Shown here in pieces: positions 42,142 through 50,654 of a DNA stretch of 64,000 bases. Source of the DNA: Flavobacterium cauense R2A-7. Its GTDB lineage: Bacteria; Bacteroidota; Bacteroidia; Flavobacteriales; Flavobacteriaceae. Positions within the stretch are counted from its first letter, which is position 1. Each line of letters begins with the position of its first letter. Made by a program: the position numbers and the translations under genes. The notes below the pieces were generated by a model, which saw only the letters and a program-made list of their open reading frames with translations, searched no databases and was not told the origin of the DNA. The stretch is from contig NZ_AVBI01000014.1 in assembly GCF_000498475.1 (NCBI RefSeq), positions 1-64,000 on the forward strand. Direction: 5' to 3'.

Positions 42142-42816
42142 ATGAAATGGTTTACAAACATCTTCAAAAAAGAAAATTCTTCAAAAGAAGCAATCGATTC
42201 GATGAAATCGGAGCTTCTGCGAACTCCACAAAACAATGAAAACGAAGTGAGCAAAAAATTTTTAATAGTAGGTTTAGGTAATATCGGTGCCGAATACGTC
42301 AACACCCGTCATAACATCGGGTTCAAAGTCGTAGATCATTTGGCAAAACAGGAAAGTGTTTCCTTTGAAACTGTAAAATTAGGGGCGTTGGCCGAATGTA
42401 AAATCAAAGGCCGTACGCTGTTGCTTTTAAAACCCAATACCTACATGAACCTGAGCGGAAAAGCCGTGCAGTACTGGATGGAAAAGGAAAAAATTGCCAA
42501 AGAAAACGTATTGGTAATTACCGACGATCTGAATCTGCCTTTCGGAACCATCCGCATCAAGCCCAAAGGTAGCGATGGCGGTCACAACGGACTAAAAAGC
42601 ATCCAGCAAACCTTGAATACTTCCGACTATCCGCGGTTCCGTTTCGGCATCAGCGACGAATTCAAAAAAGGAAAACAGGTGGATTACGTATTGGGCGAAT
42701 GGGACGATCAGGAAAAAACAGCCTTGCCCGAGCGACTCGATATGGCAATAGCTGCAGTAAAATCGTTTGCGCTGGCCGGTTTGGGAAACACCATGAGCGA
42801 ATTTAACGGGAAATAA
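42142..42816 (+). CDS. pth: Peptidyl-tRNA hydrolase
   Basis: 224 residues. The core from about residue 40 carries the family motifs: FLIVGLGNIGAEY, the catalytic His in NTRHNIGF near 60, KPNTYMNLSGKAV near 97, DDLNLPFGTIRIK near 127 and GSDGGHNGLKSI near 144. It frees tRNA from stalled peptidyl-tRNA. The first ~38 residues (MKWFTNIFKKENSS and a polar linker) lie outside the known fold. An internal ATG at 42202 (residue 21) is an alternative start. The gene directly precedes the secreted-protein paralogue by seven bases. Confidence 0.92.
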   Translation: MKWFTNIFKKENSSKEAIDSMKSELLRTPQNNENEVSKKFLIVGLGNIGAEYVNTRHNIGFKVVDHLAKQESVSFETVKLGALAECKIKGRTLLLLKPNTYMNLSGKAVQYWMEKEKIAKENVLVITDDLNLPFGTIRIKPKGSDGGHNGLKSIQQTLNTSDYPRFRFGISDEFKKGKQVDYVLGEWDDQEKTALPERLDMAIAAVKSFALAGLGNTMSEFNGK

Positions 42817-42823
42817 ATCAGTT

Positions 42824-43405
42824 ATGAAAAGAGTACTCCTTTTTTTAGTGTTTTTGGCTTCGGCAACAATGACTGCCCAGCGATATGAACTCCTGCAAGG
42901 GGATTTGAAAAATCTCAAAGGCATCTCCGAATACAATATAACCTTTGATTATTCGAATATGAAAGTCCACGGTTATGAAACCGAAGAGGCCTTTTTGAAT
43001 GATAAAATGGACAAAAGAAGGAACGTGGAAGGCAAAGCTGAAAAATTCAGGGAAGAATGGTTCAGCGACAGGGAAAACCGTTACGAACCTCAGTTTATAG
43101 CTTATTTTAACAAGCGATTTGCAAAAGGGGAAATCAAGTTGGTAAAAGATGCTTCCCTACAATATACCATGAACGTAAAAACAGTTTGGGTCTATCCTGG
43201 TTATGTGGTGGAACCTGCTAAAATAACCGCAATCATTACTATTTACGAAACAGAGAATCCTAAGAATGTTTTGGCCGCACTGGAATTTGAGAAATCCATC
43301 GGTTTGGAAGACAATCAATACAACGGTCACAGAGGTGAACGAATGGCGGGCGCTTATGAAAAACTGGCCAAAAACATGGTGATTCAGTTGAAGAGATTTT
43401 TGTAA
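42824..43405 (+). CDS. Secreted protein of unknown function (paralogue of 5989-6600)
   Basis: 193 residues with a signal peptide ending MTAQ. Alignment by eye with the protein at 6.0 kb shows conserved blocks: ELLQGDLKNLKG against EVTKGDFGFLKD, NITFDYSNMKV against NVEFTYDNLKL, VWVYPGYVVEPAKI against VWIYPGYNVVMAKK, and similar C-terminal helices (GAYEKLAKNMV against EGYAKTGKSLAKLL). It is soluble, probably periplasmic or surface-bound. The family is not recognised. Seven bases separate it from pth, so both are probably cotranscribed, though a functional link is unlikely. Confidence 0.78.
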   Translation: MKRVLLFLVFLASATMTAQRYELLQGDLKNLKGISEYNITFDYSNMKVHGYETEEAFLNDKMDKRRNVEGKAEKFREEWFSDRENRYEPQFIAYFNKRFAKGEIKLVKDASLQYTMNVKTVWVYPGYVVEPAKITAIITIYETENPKNVLAALEFEKSIGLEDNQYNGHRGERMAGAYEKLAKNMVIQLKRFL

Positions 43406-43408
43406 AAA

Positions 43409-43443
43409 TAAAAACCCCGATTTTTCATCGGGGTTTTTATTTT
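43409..43443. terminator. Bidirectional intrinsic terminator
   Basis: AAACCCCGAT / ATCGGGGTTT-type stem with flanking A and T runs, between the genes ending at 43405 and 43443. Confidence 0.8.
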
Positions 43444-44690
43444 TATTTGGCCTGCTCTTTTTCGAGCTGAATCATATGAGCCATGTTTTTAATCACGTTG
43501 TCGTGTTTTTTCACAAACGGATTGTCCTGATTCCATACGTAACCTGCCAAAACCGCACAGATTTTTTCTTTCACATCCGGATTTTCCGGCTGGTGGAAAA
43601 ATAAGGTTTGCAGGTTTCCGGTGTACCATTCTTTTACATAAGTGGTAAACACGCCAATACCTCTTCGCATGTACTCGGTGAATTCCACTTCCCAGTCAAT
43701 TTTTTCTCCGTTCAGCTGGCGGTGAATCAGTTTTGCGGAAAGCATTCCGGATTCCGTAGCAAAAGCCACTCCGGAAGAGAACACCGGGTCCAAAAACTCC
43801 GAACTGTTTCCGGTTAACGCAAAGCCGTCGCCGTACATTTTCTTCACCGAACGGGAATAATTTTCCAGTTTTACCGGTTCAAATAAAAACTCTACTCCGC
43901 CAAAACGTTTGATATAGTAATCCGATAGCTGAATCGCATTTTTCAGCGCTTCGGCATTGTCTTTGTTTTCAGAAAGGGAATTGATGAAAGATGTAGGGCC
44001 TACAACACCTAAGCTGGTGTTGCCATTGGAAAACGGAATTACCCACAACCAAACTTCGGTTTCCAGAATATCAAAAGAAATCAAGGTGCCTTCTTCGCCT
44101 TCCGGACGGTTAATGTCTTTCACGTGCGTGAAAATAGAAGAATGTGGATCCAGTTTGGATGGTGTATCTAAGTCTAATAATCGAGGTAAAACACGTCCGT
44201 AGCCACTTGAATCAATAATGAATTTCGCATGGATTTCTTTCATGTTGCCGTCTTTGTCTTTCACAGTAGTAATCGAATCACTTCCGTTAAATTCCACAGC
44301 CAAAACTTCGCTTTCAAATTCCAGGTCAATCCCTTTTCGAATGACTTCCTGTGCTAACGTATTGTCGAAATCCGCTCTCGGTACCTGCCAGGTCCAATCC
44401 CAGCCTTCTCCGAATTTTTTGCTGAAGTCGAAAACACAAATTTCTTCCCCTCTTATGAATCGTGCACCGAGTTTTTTCTCGAAGTTCATCGCGTCAAGTG
44501 CCGGGAACAAACCTGCCTCGTCAAAATGATCCATTACTCTTGGAATCAGACTTTCGCCAACCACAAGACGCGGGAATTTTGTTTTCTCAACTACTTTTAC
44601 TTTTGTTCCGTTATTGTGTAGGTAAGATGCTGAAACACAACCGGAAGGTCCGGCACCGATGATCAAAACATCTACAAACTCCTGTGTCAT
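43443..44690 (-). CDS. FAD-dependent oxidoreductase, flavin-halogenase/monooxygenase-like
   Basis: 415 residues from the ATG at 44690. The dinucleotide-binding motif VLIIGAGPSGCVSASYL is at the N-terminus, FPRLVVGESL near residue 45 matches the geranylgeranyl-reductase/halogenase family, and EVWLWVIPFSNG near 215 resembles the WxWxIP motif of flavin-dependent halogenases. GDGFALTGNSSEFLDPVFSSGV near 295 is the second FAD-contact block. In the flexirubin cluster context it may hydroxylate or halogenate the polyene ring. It is divergent from the tyrosine ammonia-lyase gene. Whether it halogenates cannot be settled from motifs alone. Confidence 0.72.
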   Translation of the reverse strand: MTQEFVDVLIIGAGPSGCVSASYLHNNGTKVKVVEKTKFPRLVVGESLIPRVMDHFDEAGLFPALDAMNFEKKLGARFIRGEEICVFDFSKKFGEGWDWTWQVPRADFDNTLAQEVIRKGIDLEFESEVLAVEFNGSDSITTVKDKDGNMKEIHAKFIIDSSGYGRVLPRLLDLDTPSKLDPHSSIFTHVKDINRPEGEEGTLISFDILETEVWLWVIPFSNGNTSLGVVGPTSFINSLSENKDNAEALKNAIQLSDYYIKRFGGVEFLFEPVKLENYSRSVKKMYGDGFALTGNSSEFLDPVFSSGVAFATESGMLSAKLIHRQLNGEKIDWEVEFTEYMRRGIGVFTTYVKEWYTGNLQTLFFHQPENPDVKEKICAVLAGYVWNQDNPFVKKHDNVIKNMAHMIQLEKEQAK

Positions 44691-44719
44691 ATTTTTCTTT
44701 TTTCTTTTTAATAATATGT

Positions 44720-44743
44720 TACCTTTGCAAGCATTCAAATGTA
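44720..44743. promoter_or_regulatory. Overlapping divergent promoter elements of the pigment cluster
   Basis: TACCTTTG on the plus strand (44720-44727) faces the ammonia-lyase gene. TACATTTG on the minus strand (44743-44736) faces the oxidoreductase gene. The two -7 boxes are eight bases apart and point toward each other, so polymerases at both cannot coexist. Confidence 0.5.
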
Positions 44744-44807
44744 AAGACATAAATTCAATTTTAAAATAAAATTGCTTATAATATTTAAGCAAAAAAATAC
44801 AGTTTTA

Positions 44808-46328
44808 ATGAATACAATAAATGAATATTTAAGCTTGGAAGAATTCACGGCAATCGTGTTTAAAAACAACAAAGTTGCCGTAAGTGACGGGGTTTTAAAC
44901 CGAGTGGAAGAAAGCTTTAATTTTTTAAAAGAATTCTCAGGGAATAAAGTAATATACGGAGTAAACACCGGATTCGGACCGATGGCGCAATACCGCATCA
45001 AGGACGAAGACCGTTTGCAATTGCAATACAATTTAATTCGAAGCCATTCCTCGGGAACCGGAAAACCGTTAAGTCCGGTTTGTGTGAAGTCGGCTATCTT
45101 GGCGCGTTTGAATACACTTTCCTTAGGGAATTCAGGAGTGCATCCGTCCGTAATTCACCTGATGAAGGAATTCATCAACCGTGACATTACACCGCTTATT
45201 TTCGAACACGGCGGCGTAGGAGCCAGCGGCGATTTGGTTCAGTTGGCCCATTTGGCGTTAACGTTAATCGGTGAAGGCGAGGTTTTTTATAAAGGCGAAC
45301 GAAGAGCAACAAAAGAGGTTTTCGAAATTGAAAATTTGCAACCCATCAATGTGGAAATCCGTGAAGGATTAGCCTTGATGAACGGAACTTCGGTAATGAC
45401 CGGAATCGGAATTGTGAATGTTCACAATGCTCAAAAAGTACTTGACTGGTCGATTAAACTTTCTTGTGCCATCAACGAAATCGTTCAGGCATATGACGAT
45501 CATTTATCGGCTGAATTAAACAATACCAAACGTCATTTCGGTCAGCAGGAAGTTGCTAAAATGATGCGTGAAAATTTAACCGACAGTGCGTTGGTAAGAA
45601 AACGCGAAGATCATCTTTATACCGGTGAAAATACCGAAGACGTTTTCAAAGAAAAAGTACAGGAATATTACTCGTTACGTTGTGTACCGCAAATTCTAGG
45701 GCCGGTACTGGATACCATAAACACTGTGGCATCGGTATTGGAAAACGAAATCAATTCGGCCAATGACAACCCAATTGTGGATGTGAAAAACCAACACGTG
45801 TACCATGGTGGAAATTTCCACGGGGATTACATCTCGTTGGAAATGGATAAATTAAAATTAGTTGTGGCCAAATTAACGATGTTAGCGGAACGTCAGCTGA
45901 ATTATTTGCTGAATTCCAAACTAAATGAAATCTTGCCTCCGTTTGTGAATTTAGGTACGTTAGGATTTAATTTCGGGATGCAGGGTGTTCAGTTTACGGC
46001 GACTTCCACTACGGCGGAAAGCCAGATGTTATCCAACTCAATGTATGTTCACAGTATTCCGAACAACAACGACAATCAGGATATCGTGAGTATGGGAACC
46101 AATGCGGCTGTAATTACCGGTAAAGTAATCGAAAACGCATTTGAAGTTTTGGCTATCGAATTGATTACCATTGTTCAGGCGATTGATGCTTTGGAATTTA
46201 AAGACGAGGTTTCTACGGTAACCCGAAAAATGTACGATGAAGTGCGTGTAATTATTCCTGAATTTAAACAGGATCAGGTGATGTATCCGTTTGTTCAGAA
46301 AGTGAAAGAGTATTTAATGGCAGAATAA
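44808..46328 (+). CDS. Tyrosine ammonia-lyase (HAL/PAL family), flexirubin starter enzyme
   Basis: 506 residues. The MIO cofactor triad Ala139-Ser140-Gly141 is in GGVGASGDLVQL, with YGVNTGFGPMA near residue 60 and NDNPIVD plus FHGDYISLEMDK near 330-350 as further family blocks. It closely resembles, from memory, the tyrosine ammonia-lyase of F. johnsoniae. It would deaminate tyrosine to 4-coumarate, the starter of the aryl polyene. A histidine ammonia-lyase role is less likely as no hut genes are near. Start at 44808 (MNTINEYLSLEEF); the frame upstream is low-complexity. It heads the long operon. Confidence 0.87.
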   Translation: MNTINEYLSLEEFTAIVFKNNKVAVSDGVLNRVEESFNFLKEFSGNKVIYGVNTGFGPMAQYRIKDEDRLQLQYNLIRSHSSGTGKPLSPVCVKSAILARLNTLSLGNSGVHPSVIHLMKEFINRDITPLIFEHGGVGASGDLVQLAHLALTLIGEGEVFYKGERRATKEVFEIENLQPINVEIREGLALMNGTSVMTGIGIVNVHNAQKVLDWSIKLSCAINEIVQAYDDHLSAELNNTKRHFGQQEVAKMMRENLTDSALVRKREDHLYTGENTEDVFKEKVQEYYSLRCVPQILGPVLDTINTVASVLENEINSANDNPIVDVKNQHVYHGGNFHGDYISLEMDKLKLVVAKLTMLAERQLNYLLNSKLNEILPPFVNLGTLGFNFGMQGVQFTATSTTAESQMLSNSMYVHSIPNNNDNQDIVSMGTNAAVITGKVIENAFEVLAIELITIVQAIDALEFKDEVSTVTRKMYDEVRVIIPEFKQDQVMYPFVQKVKEYLMAE

Positions 46329-46351
46329 AACCTTTTAAAACCCTATTAATT

Positions 46352-47464
46352 ATGAAAAAAGTCGCTTTATTATTAGTATTGTTGGTACAGTTGGTTTCGG
46401 CACAAGAATTAGCCTTGGTGCGTCAGGACGGGAAATTCGGATATATCACTAAAACCGGAGAGTTTGCCATTCAACCGAAATTTAAAGTGGCAAAGAATTT
46501 TTCAGAAGGGTTGGCGGCTGCCGAAGAAAACGGGAAATGGGGTTTTATCAGCCCGAAAGGGGATTGGGTAATCCAGCCGTCGTTTTCGGATGCGAAATAT
46601 TTCAACAGCGGCATCTGTGTGGTCGAAAAAGAAAAGCAGTGGTTCTACATTAACAAAAAAGGGGAAACCTTAAAAATGCCAACTTCCGATAAAGTATTTG
46701 ACTTTGAAGAAGGCGTAGCATTCATAAAACAAAATGAAAAAATTGGATTGATCAATCCAAAAGGCGATATTATCCTTCAGCCGACCTATCAGATTATTAA
46801 ATCATTTGACGAAGGTTTTGCCCGCGTGAAACTGAACGACAAATGGGGAATTATCGATAAAGCCGGTAAGTTGGTGGTGAATGCTGAATACGATGAAATC
46901 GGAAACTTTTTCAAAAATACCACTTGGGCCAGAAAAGGCGAAGTATTTGGGTTGGTTTCCGGCAATAAATTTACCGCTATTGAAGGCGTGGATAAAATCT
47001 GGGATTTCCATACACAGGACAATACTTATGCCAAAAAAGGGGATAAAATCGGTTTCATTGATATGAAAGGAAAGTGGATTATCGAGCCTAAATTTGATAA
47101 AGCCAGAGCTTTTGTGAAAAATATGGCGCCGGTTTCGGAAGGAAAAAAATGGGGCTACATCAATTTAAAAGGAGACTATGTAGTACAACCTGCCTATGCT
47201 GATGCCGAAGTTTTTTCTGAAGACGGATTGGCGCCGGTAAAAGACAAGGAATGGGGCTTCATCAATACCAGCGGAAAAATGGTGATTCCTGCTAATTACC
47301 AAATCACAGCAGGTGGTTTAGCCGCGTTGTTTAAAAAGAGTGATAAAGGATTCCTTAACGGTTTGGCACGGGTCAAATCCGGAAAACAATGGGGCTATAT
47401 CAAACCCGACGGAAGCGTTTTAGGCGGAAAGTGGTTTGAAAATGCCGAATTATTTGAAAAATAA
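46352..47464 (+). CDS. WG-repeat protein, secreted
   Basis: 370 residues with a signal peptide (MKKVALLLVLLV... ending SAQ). The rest is about ten WG repeats, each near 20-45 residues: KFGYITKTGEFAIQPKF, KWGFISPKGDWVIQPSF, KIGLINPKGDIILQPTY, KWGIIDKAGKL, KIGFIDMKGKW and others. Such repeats form beta-structured extracytoplasmic domains of unknown role. It lies 23 bases after the ammonia-lyase gene and six before the ketoreductase gene, so it belongs to the pigment operon although no role in flexirubin synthesis is known to me. Confidence 0.8.
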   Translation: MKKVALLLVLLVQLVSAQELALVRQDGKFGYITKTGEFAIQPKFKVAKNFSEGLAAAEENGKWGFISPKGDWVIQPSFSDAKYFNSGICVVEKEKQWFYINKKGETLKMPTSDKVFDFEEGVAFIKQNEKIGLINPKGDIILQPTYQIIKSFDEGFARVKLNDKWGIIDKAGKLVVNAEYDEIGNFFKNTTWARKGEVFGLVSGNKFTAIEGVDKIWDFHTQDNTYAKKGDKIGFIDMKGKWIIEPKFDKARAFVKNMAPVSEGKKWGYINLKGDYVVQPAYADAEVFSEDGLAPVKDKEWGFINTSGKMVIPANYQITAGGLAALFKKSDKGFLNGLARVKSGKQWGYIKPDGSVLGGKWFENAELFEK

Positions 47465-47470
47465 GAAGAT

Positions 47471-48202
47471 ATGAAATGTGCCTTAGTAACAGGAGGCTCC
47501 CGAGGAATCGGAAGTGCTATCTGTCAGAAATTAGCAGAAGATAAAAATTATCATATACTGATCAATTATCAGTTCAATCAGGAAGCAGCCGAAAAAACTT
47601 TGGAAGAAGTGGTAAAAAAAGGCGCAACCGGTGAAATTATAAAATTCAATGTTTCCGATGCGGAAGAAGTGAAAAATGCACTGACCGCGTGGCAGGAAGC
47701 CAATCCGGAAGCAGTGGTTGAAGTTATCGTGAACAATGCGGGCATCACACGCGACGGTTTGTTCATGTGGATGTCGCACGAAGATTGGACCAATGTAATC
47801 AACACCAGTCTGAATGGTTTTTTCAACGTGACCAATTTCTTCATCCAAAGAATGTTACGCAATAAATACGGCCGTATCGTAAATATGGTGTCGGTTTCCG
47901 GGGTTAAAGGAACGGCGGGACAAACCAATTATTCGGCAGCAAAAGGCGCTGTTGTAGCAGCAACCAAAGCCTTGGCTCAGGAAGTGGCAAAACGTAATAT
48001 TACCGTGAATGCAGTAGCGCCCGGTTTTATCCGTACCGACATGACCAGCGATTTGGATGAAAAAGAATTGATTAAAATGGTACCGGCCAACCGTTTCGGG
48101 GAAGCGGAAGAAGTGGCCGATTTGGTTGGTTTCTTAGCGTCACGAAAAGCAGGCTATATTACAGGAGAAGTTATTAATATTAACGGGGGAATTTATTCAT
48201 AA
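47471..48202 (+). CDS. fabG: 3-oxoacyl-ACP reductase (FabG-like) of the polyene pathway
   Basis: 243 residues, short-chain dehydrogenase. Cofactor motif VTGGSRGIGSAI at the start, NNAGITRDG near residue 88, catalytic Ser in MVSVSGVKG and YxxxK in NYSAAKG near 157, then APGFIRTDM near 180. It reduces the beta-keto group of ACP-bound intermediates with NADPH. In aryl polyene clusters one reductase of this type serves all elongation rounds. It is probably pathway-specific, with housekeeping FabG elsewhere. Confidence 0.87.
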   Translation: MKCALVTGGSRGIGSAICQKLAEDKNYHILINYQFNQEAAEKTLEEVVKKGATGEIIKFNVSDAEEVKNALTAWQEANPEAVVEVIVNNAGITRDGLFMWMSHEDWTNVINTSLNGFFNVTNFFIQRMLRNKYGRIVNMVSVSGVKGTAGQTNYSAAKGAVVAATKALAQEVAKRNITVNAVAPGFIRTDMTSDLDEKELIKMVPANRFGEAEEVADLVGFLASRKAGYITGEVININGGIYS

Positions 48203-48218
48203 CATTACTTTTTAAAAA

Positions 48219-49445
48219 ATGGACAGAAGGGTCGTTATTACCGGAATGGGAATTTATTCCTGTATAGGAACTTCGTTGGAAGAAGTGAAACAATCGCTTT
48301 ACGAAGGAAAATCAGGGATAGTATATGATGAGGAACGAAAAGAATTCGGATTTCAATCGGCCATCAGTGGGATGGTTCCGAAACCGGATTTAAAAAACCT
48401 GTTAAGCCGTCGCCAACGCATCAGTGTGGGGGAAGAAACGGAATATGCCTATATGGCAACAATCGAAGCATTGAAAAATGCTAAAATCGAAGACAGTTAT
48501 TTCGATGAAAACGAAGTGGGAATCCTGTACGGAAACGACAGTGTTTCGAAAGCCATTATTGAAGCGACCGATATCATTCGTGAAAAGAAAGATACGGCGT
48601 TAATCGGTTCCGGAGCGATTTTCAAATCGATGAACTCTACCGTAACCATGAACTTGTCTACCATTTTCAGATTGCGCGGTGTAAACATGACCATCAGTGC
48701 GGCTTGTGCGAGTGGTTCGCATTCCATAGGATTAGGTTTTCTGTTAATCAAACAGGGAATGCAGGACATGATCATCTGCGGAGGCGCACAGGAAATCAAC
48801 AAATACGCCATGGCGAGTTTTGACGGATTGGGCGTTTTTTCACCCAACGAACAAGAACCTGCCAAAGCTTCCCGACCTTTTGATGCCGGCCGTGACGGAC
48901 TGGTGCCAAGCGGTGGTGGCGCAACTTTAATTATAGAAAGTTATGAATCGGCCGTGAAACGCGGCGCACCAATTATAGCGGAAATCATAGGGTATGGTTT
49001 TTCCTCAAACGGCGGGCATATTTCTACACCAAATGTAGAAGGACCGGCAACAGCCATGCGACGCGCTTTGGAACAGGCGGGCGTACATCCGAGTGAAGTG
49101 GGCTACATCAATGCACACGCCACATCAACACCACTTGGTGATGCCAATGAAGCGAAAGCAATTCATGAAGTTTTCGGGGAAAGTAATCCGCACGTAAGTT
49201 CCACAAAATCCATGACTGGTCACGAATGCTGGATGGCGGGAGCGAGTGAGGTGATTTATTCGACGATTATGATGCAAAATGATTTTATCGCACCGAATAT
49301 TAATTTCGAAAATCCCGATGAGGATTCCCAAAAGTTAAATATTGCGACCGAGACCGTAAATAAAAAATTTGATATATATTTGTCGAATTCTTTTGGATTT
49401 GGAGGAACAAATTCAGCAGTTGTGGTAAAGAAATTTAAAGAGTAA
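48219..49445 (+). CDS. Beta-ketoacyl-ACP synthase (FabF-like)
   Basis: 408 residues with a complete catalytic set: Cys in ISAACASGSHSIGLG near residue 163, His in NAHATSTPLGDA near 302, and Lys-His in STKSMTGHECWMAGAS near 330-335. It should extend the growing aryl polyene with malonyl-ACP. The ACP gene starts two bases after its stop, supporting a dedicated KS/ACP pair. Confidence 0.87.
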   Translation: MDRRVVITGMGIYSCIGTSLEEVKQSLYEGKSGIVYDEERKEFGFQSAISGMVPKPDLKNLLSRRQRISVGEETEYAYMATIEALKNAKIEDSYFDENEVGILYGNDSVSKAIIEATDIIREKKDTALIGSGAIFKSMNSTVTMNLSTIFRLRGVNMTISAACASGSHSIGLGFLLIKQGMQDMIICGGAQEINKYAMASFDGLGVFSPNEQEPAKASRPFDAGRDGLVPSGGGATLIIESYESAVKRGAPIIAEIIGYGFSSNGGHISTPNVEGPATAMRRALEQAGVHPSEVGYINAHATSTPLGDANEAKAIHEVFGESNPHVSSTKSMTGHECWMAGASEVIYSTIMMQNDFIAPNINFENPDEDSQKLNIATETVNKKFDIYLSNSFGFGGTNSAVVVKKFKE

Positions 49446-49447
49446 AT

Positions 49448-49699
49448 ATGAATACAGAAGAGATTTTAGAGAAGATTAATGAGATTTTAGTGGATGAGTT
49501 TGAAGTAGATGCAGAAGTAATCTCCCCGGAATCAAACCTTAAAGATACATTGGGTTTAGATAGTTTGGATTATGTGGATTTGGTAGTAACCATCGAGGCA
49601 AACTTTGGCGTAAAACTGGGAGAAGCAGATTTTGTAGGAATCGCGACTTTTCAGGACTTCTATAATCTAATTGAAACCAAAATCCAGAACAAGAATTAA
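49448..49699 (+). CDS. Acyl carrier protein (first of two)
   Basis: 83 residues. The phosphopantetheine attachment Ser is in GLDSLDYVDLV near residue 40. High acidity and four-helix spacing are typical. It likely carries the polyene or the dialkylresorcinol chain. A second ACP gene lies at 61.1 kb. Confidence 0.9.
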   Translation: MNTEEILEKINEILVDEFEVDAEVISPESNLKDTLGLDSLDYVDLVVTIEANFGVKLGEADFVGIATFQDFYNLIETKIQNKN

Positions 49700-49705
49700 T
49701 ACGCT

Positions 49706-50587
49706 ATGAGTCAGTGGGATGGAAAATCCAAAGGAACTCTTTTAGGGTATAAAATTTTTGTTTTTTGCATAAAAAAGCTCGGAATCAAAGCAGCCTATTC
49801 TGTTTTGATTTTTGTAGCTTTTTATTATTTTCTGTTTGAAAAGAAATCCAATCAGGCCACATTTTATTATTTCCGAAACCGACTTCAGTATTCTTACCTG
49901 AAGGCCAAAATAATGGTCTACAGAAGTTACTTCACTTTTGGGCAGACATTAATTGATAAAACCGCTATTTCAGCCGGACTTCGCAATAAATTCACCTATG
50001 AATTTGACGGGGTTGATTTACTGCACCAACTTCTGGCAGAAAAAAAAGGCGGTGTACTGATCAGCGCTCACGTGGGTAATTTTGAAATCGCCGAACATTT
50101 TTTCGGGGAAATCGATTTGGATTGCCAGATTAATCTGGTGACGTCCGACGGCGAACATTCGGTGATTAAAGAATATCTGGAGCGTGTTACCAAAAAACCT
50201 TCCGTGAAATTTATCATCGTAAAAGATGATTTGTCCCATATTTTTGAAATCAACAAAGCTTTGTCCGAAAACGAATTGATTTGTTTTACCGGCGACCGTT
50301 ATTTCGAAGGAAGCAAAATCATGACCGAAACCTTACTGGGAGAAGAAGCCCATTTCCCGGCAGGGCCGTTTCTGATTGCCTCGCGATTAAAAGTTCCCGT
50401 GGTTTTTGTGTATGTAATGAAAGAACCAAATTTACATTACCATTTGTATGCAAGAATGGCTAATGTAAAACAACGTGACGAAAAAGGATTGTTGAAGGCT
50501 TATGTCGAAAGTGTGGAGTCCATCCTTGAAAAATATCCGCTGCAATGGTTCAATTACTTTTTGTTTTGGAACAAATCGGAAAAATAA
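49706..50587 (+). CDS. LpxL/HtrB-like acyltransferase
   Basis: 293 residues. An N-terminal hydrophobic helix (about 26-46), the HX4E-type motif in SAHVGNFEIAEHF near residue 118, FTGDRYFEG near 193 and FPAGPFLIASRLKVPVV near 216 identify the lysophospholipid/lipid-A acyltransferase family. Acyltransferases of this type occur in aryl polyene clusters. Here it could join the polyene carboxyl to the dialkylresorcinol or to a lipid; this is inference. It is membrane-bound and follows the ACP gene by six bases. Confidence 0.82.
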   Translation: MSQWDGKSKGTLLGYKIFVFCIKKLGIKAAYSVLIFVAFYYFLFEKKSNQATFYYFRNRLQYSYLKAKIMVYRSYFTFGQTLIDKTAISAGLRNKFTYEFDGVDLLHQLLAEKKGGVLISAHVGNFEIAEHFFGEIDLDCQINLVTSDGEHSVIKEYLERVTKKPSVKFIIVKDDLSHIFEINKALSENELICFTGDRYFEGSKIMTETLLGEEAHFPAGPFLIASRLKVPVVFVYVMKEPNLHYHLYARMANVKQRDEKGLLKAYVESVESILEKYPLQWFNYFLFWNKSEK

Positions 50588-50654
50588 AATACAAATCCGG
50601 CGAAAATTGATAAATCCGATTCTTTCCAATTTTAGCTAATTATCCTTTAAAATT

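Noticed and set aside
44808..46328. Histidine ammonia-lyase (HutH)
   Set aside because: No hutU, hutI or hutG nearby. The gene opens a flexirubin cluster and resembles the flavobacterial tyrosine ammonia-lyase.
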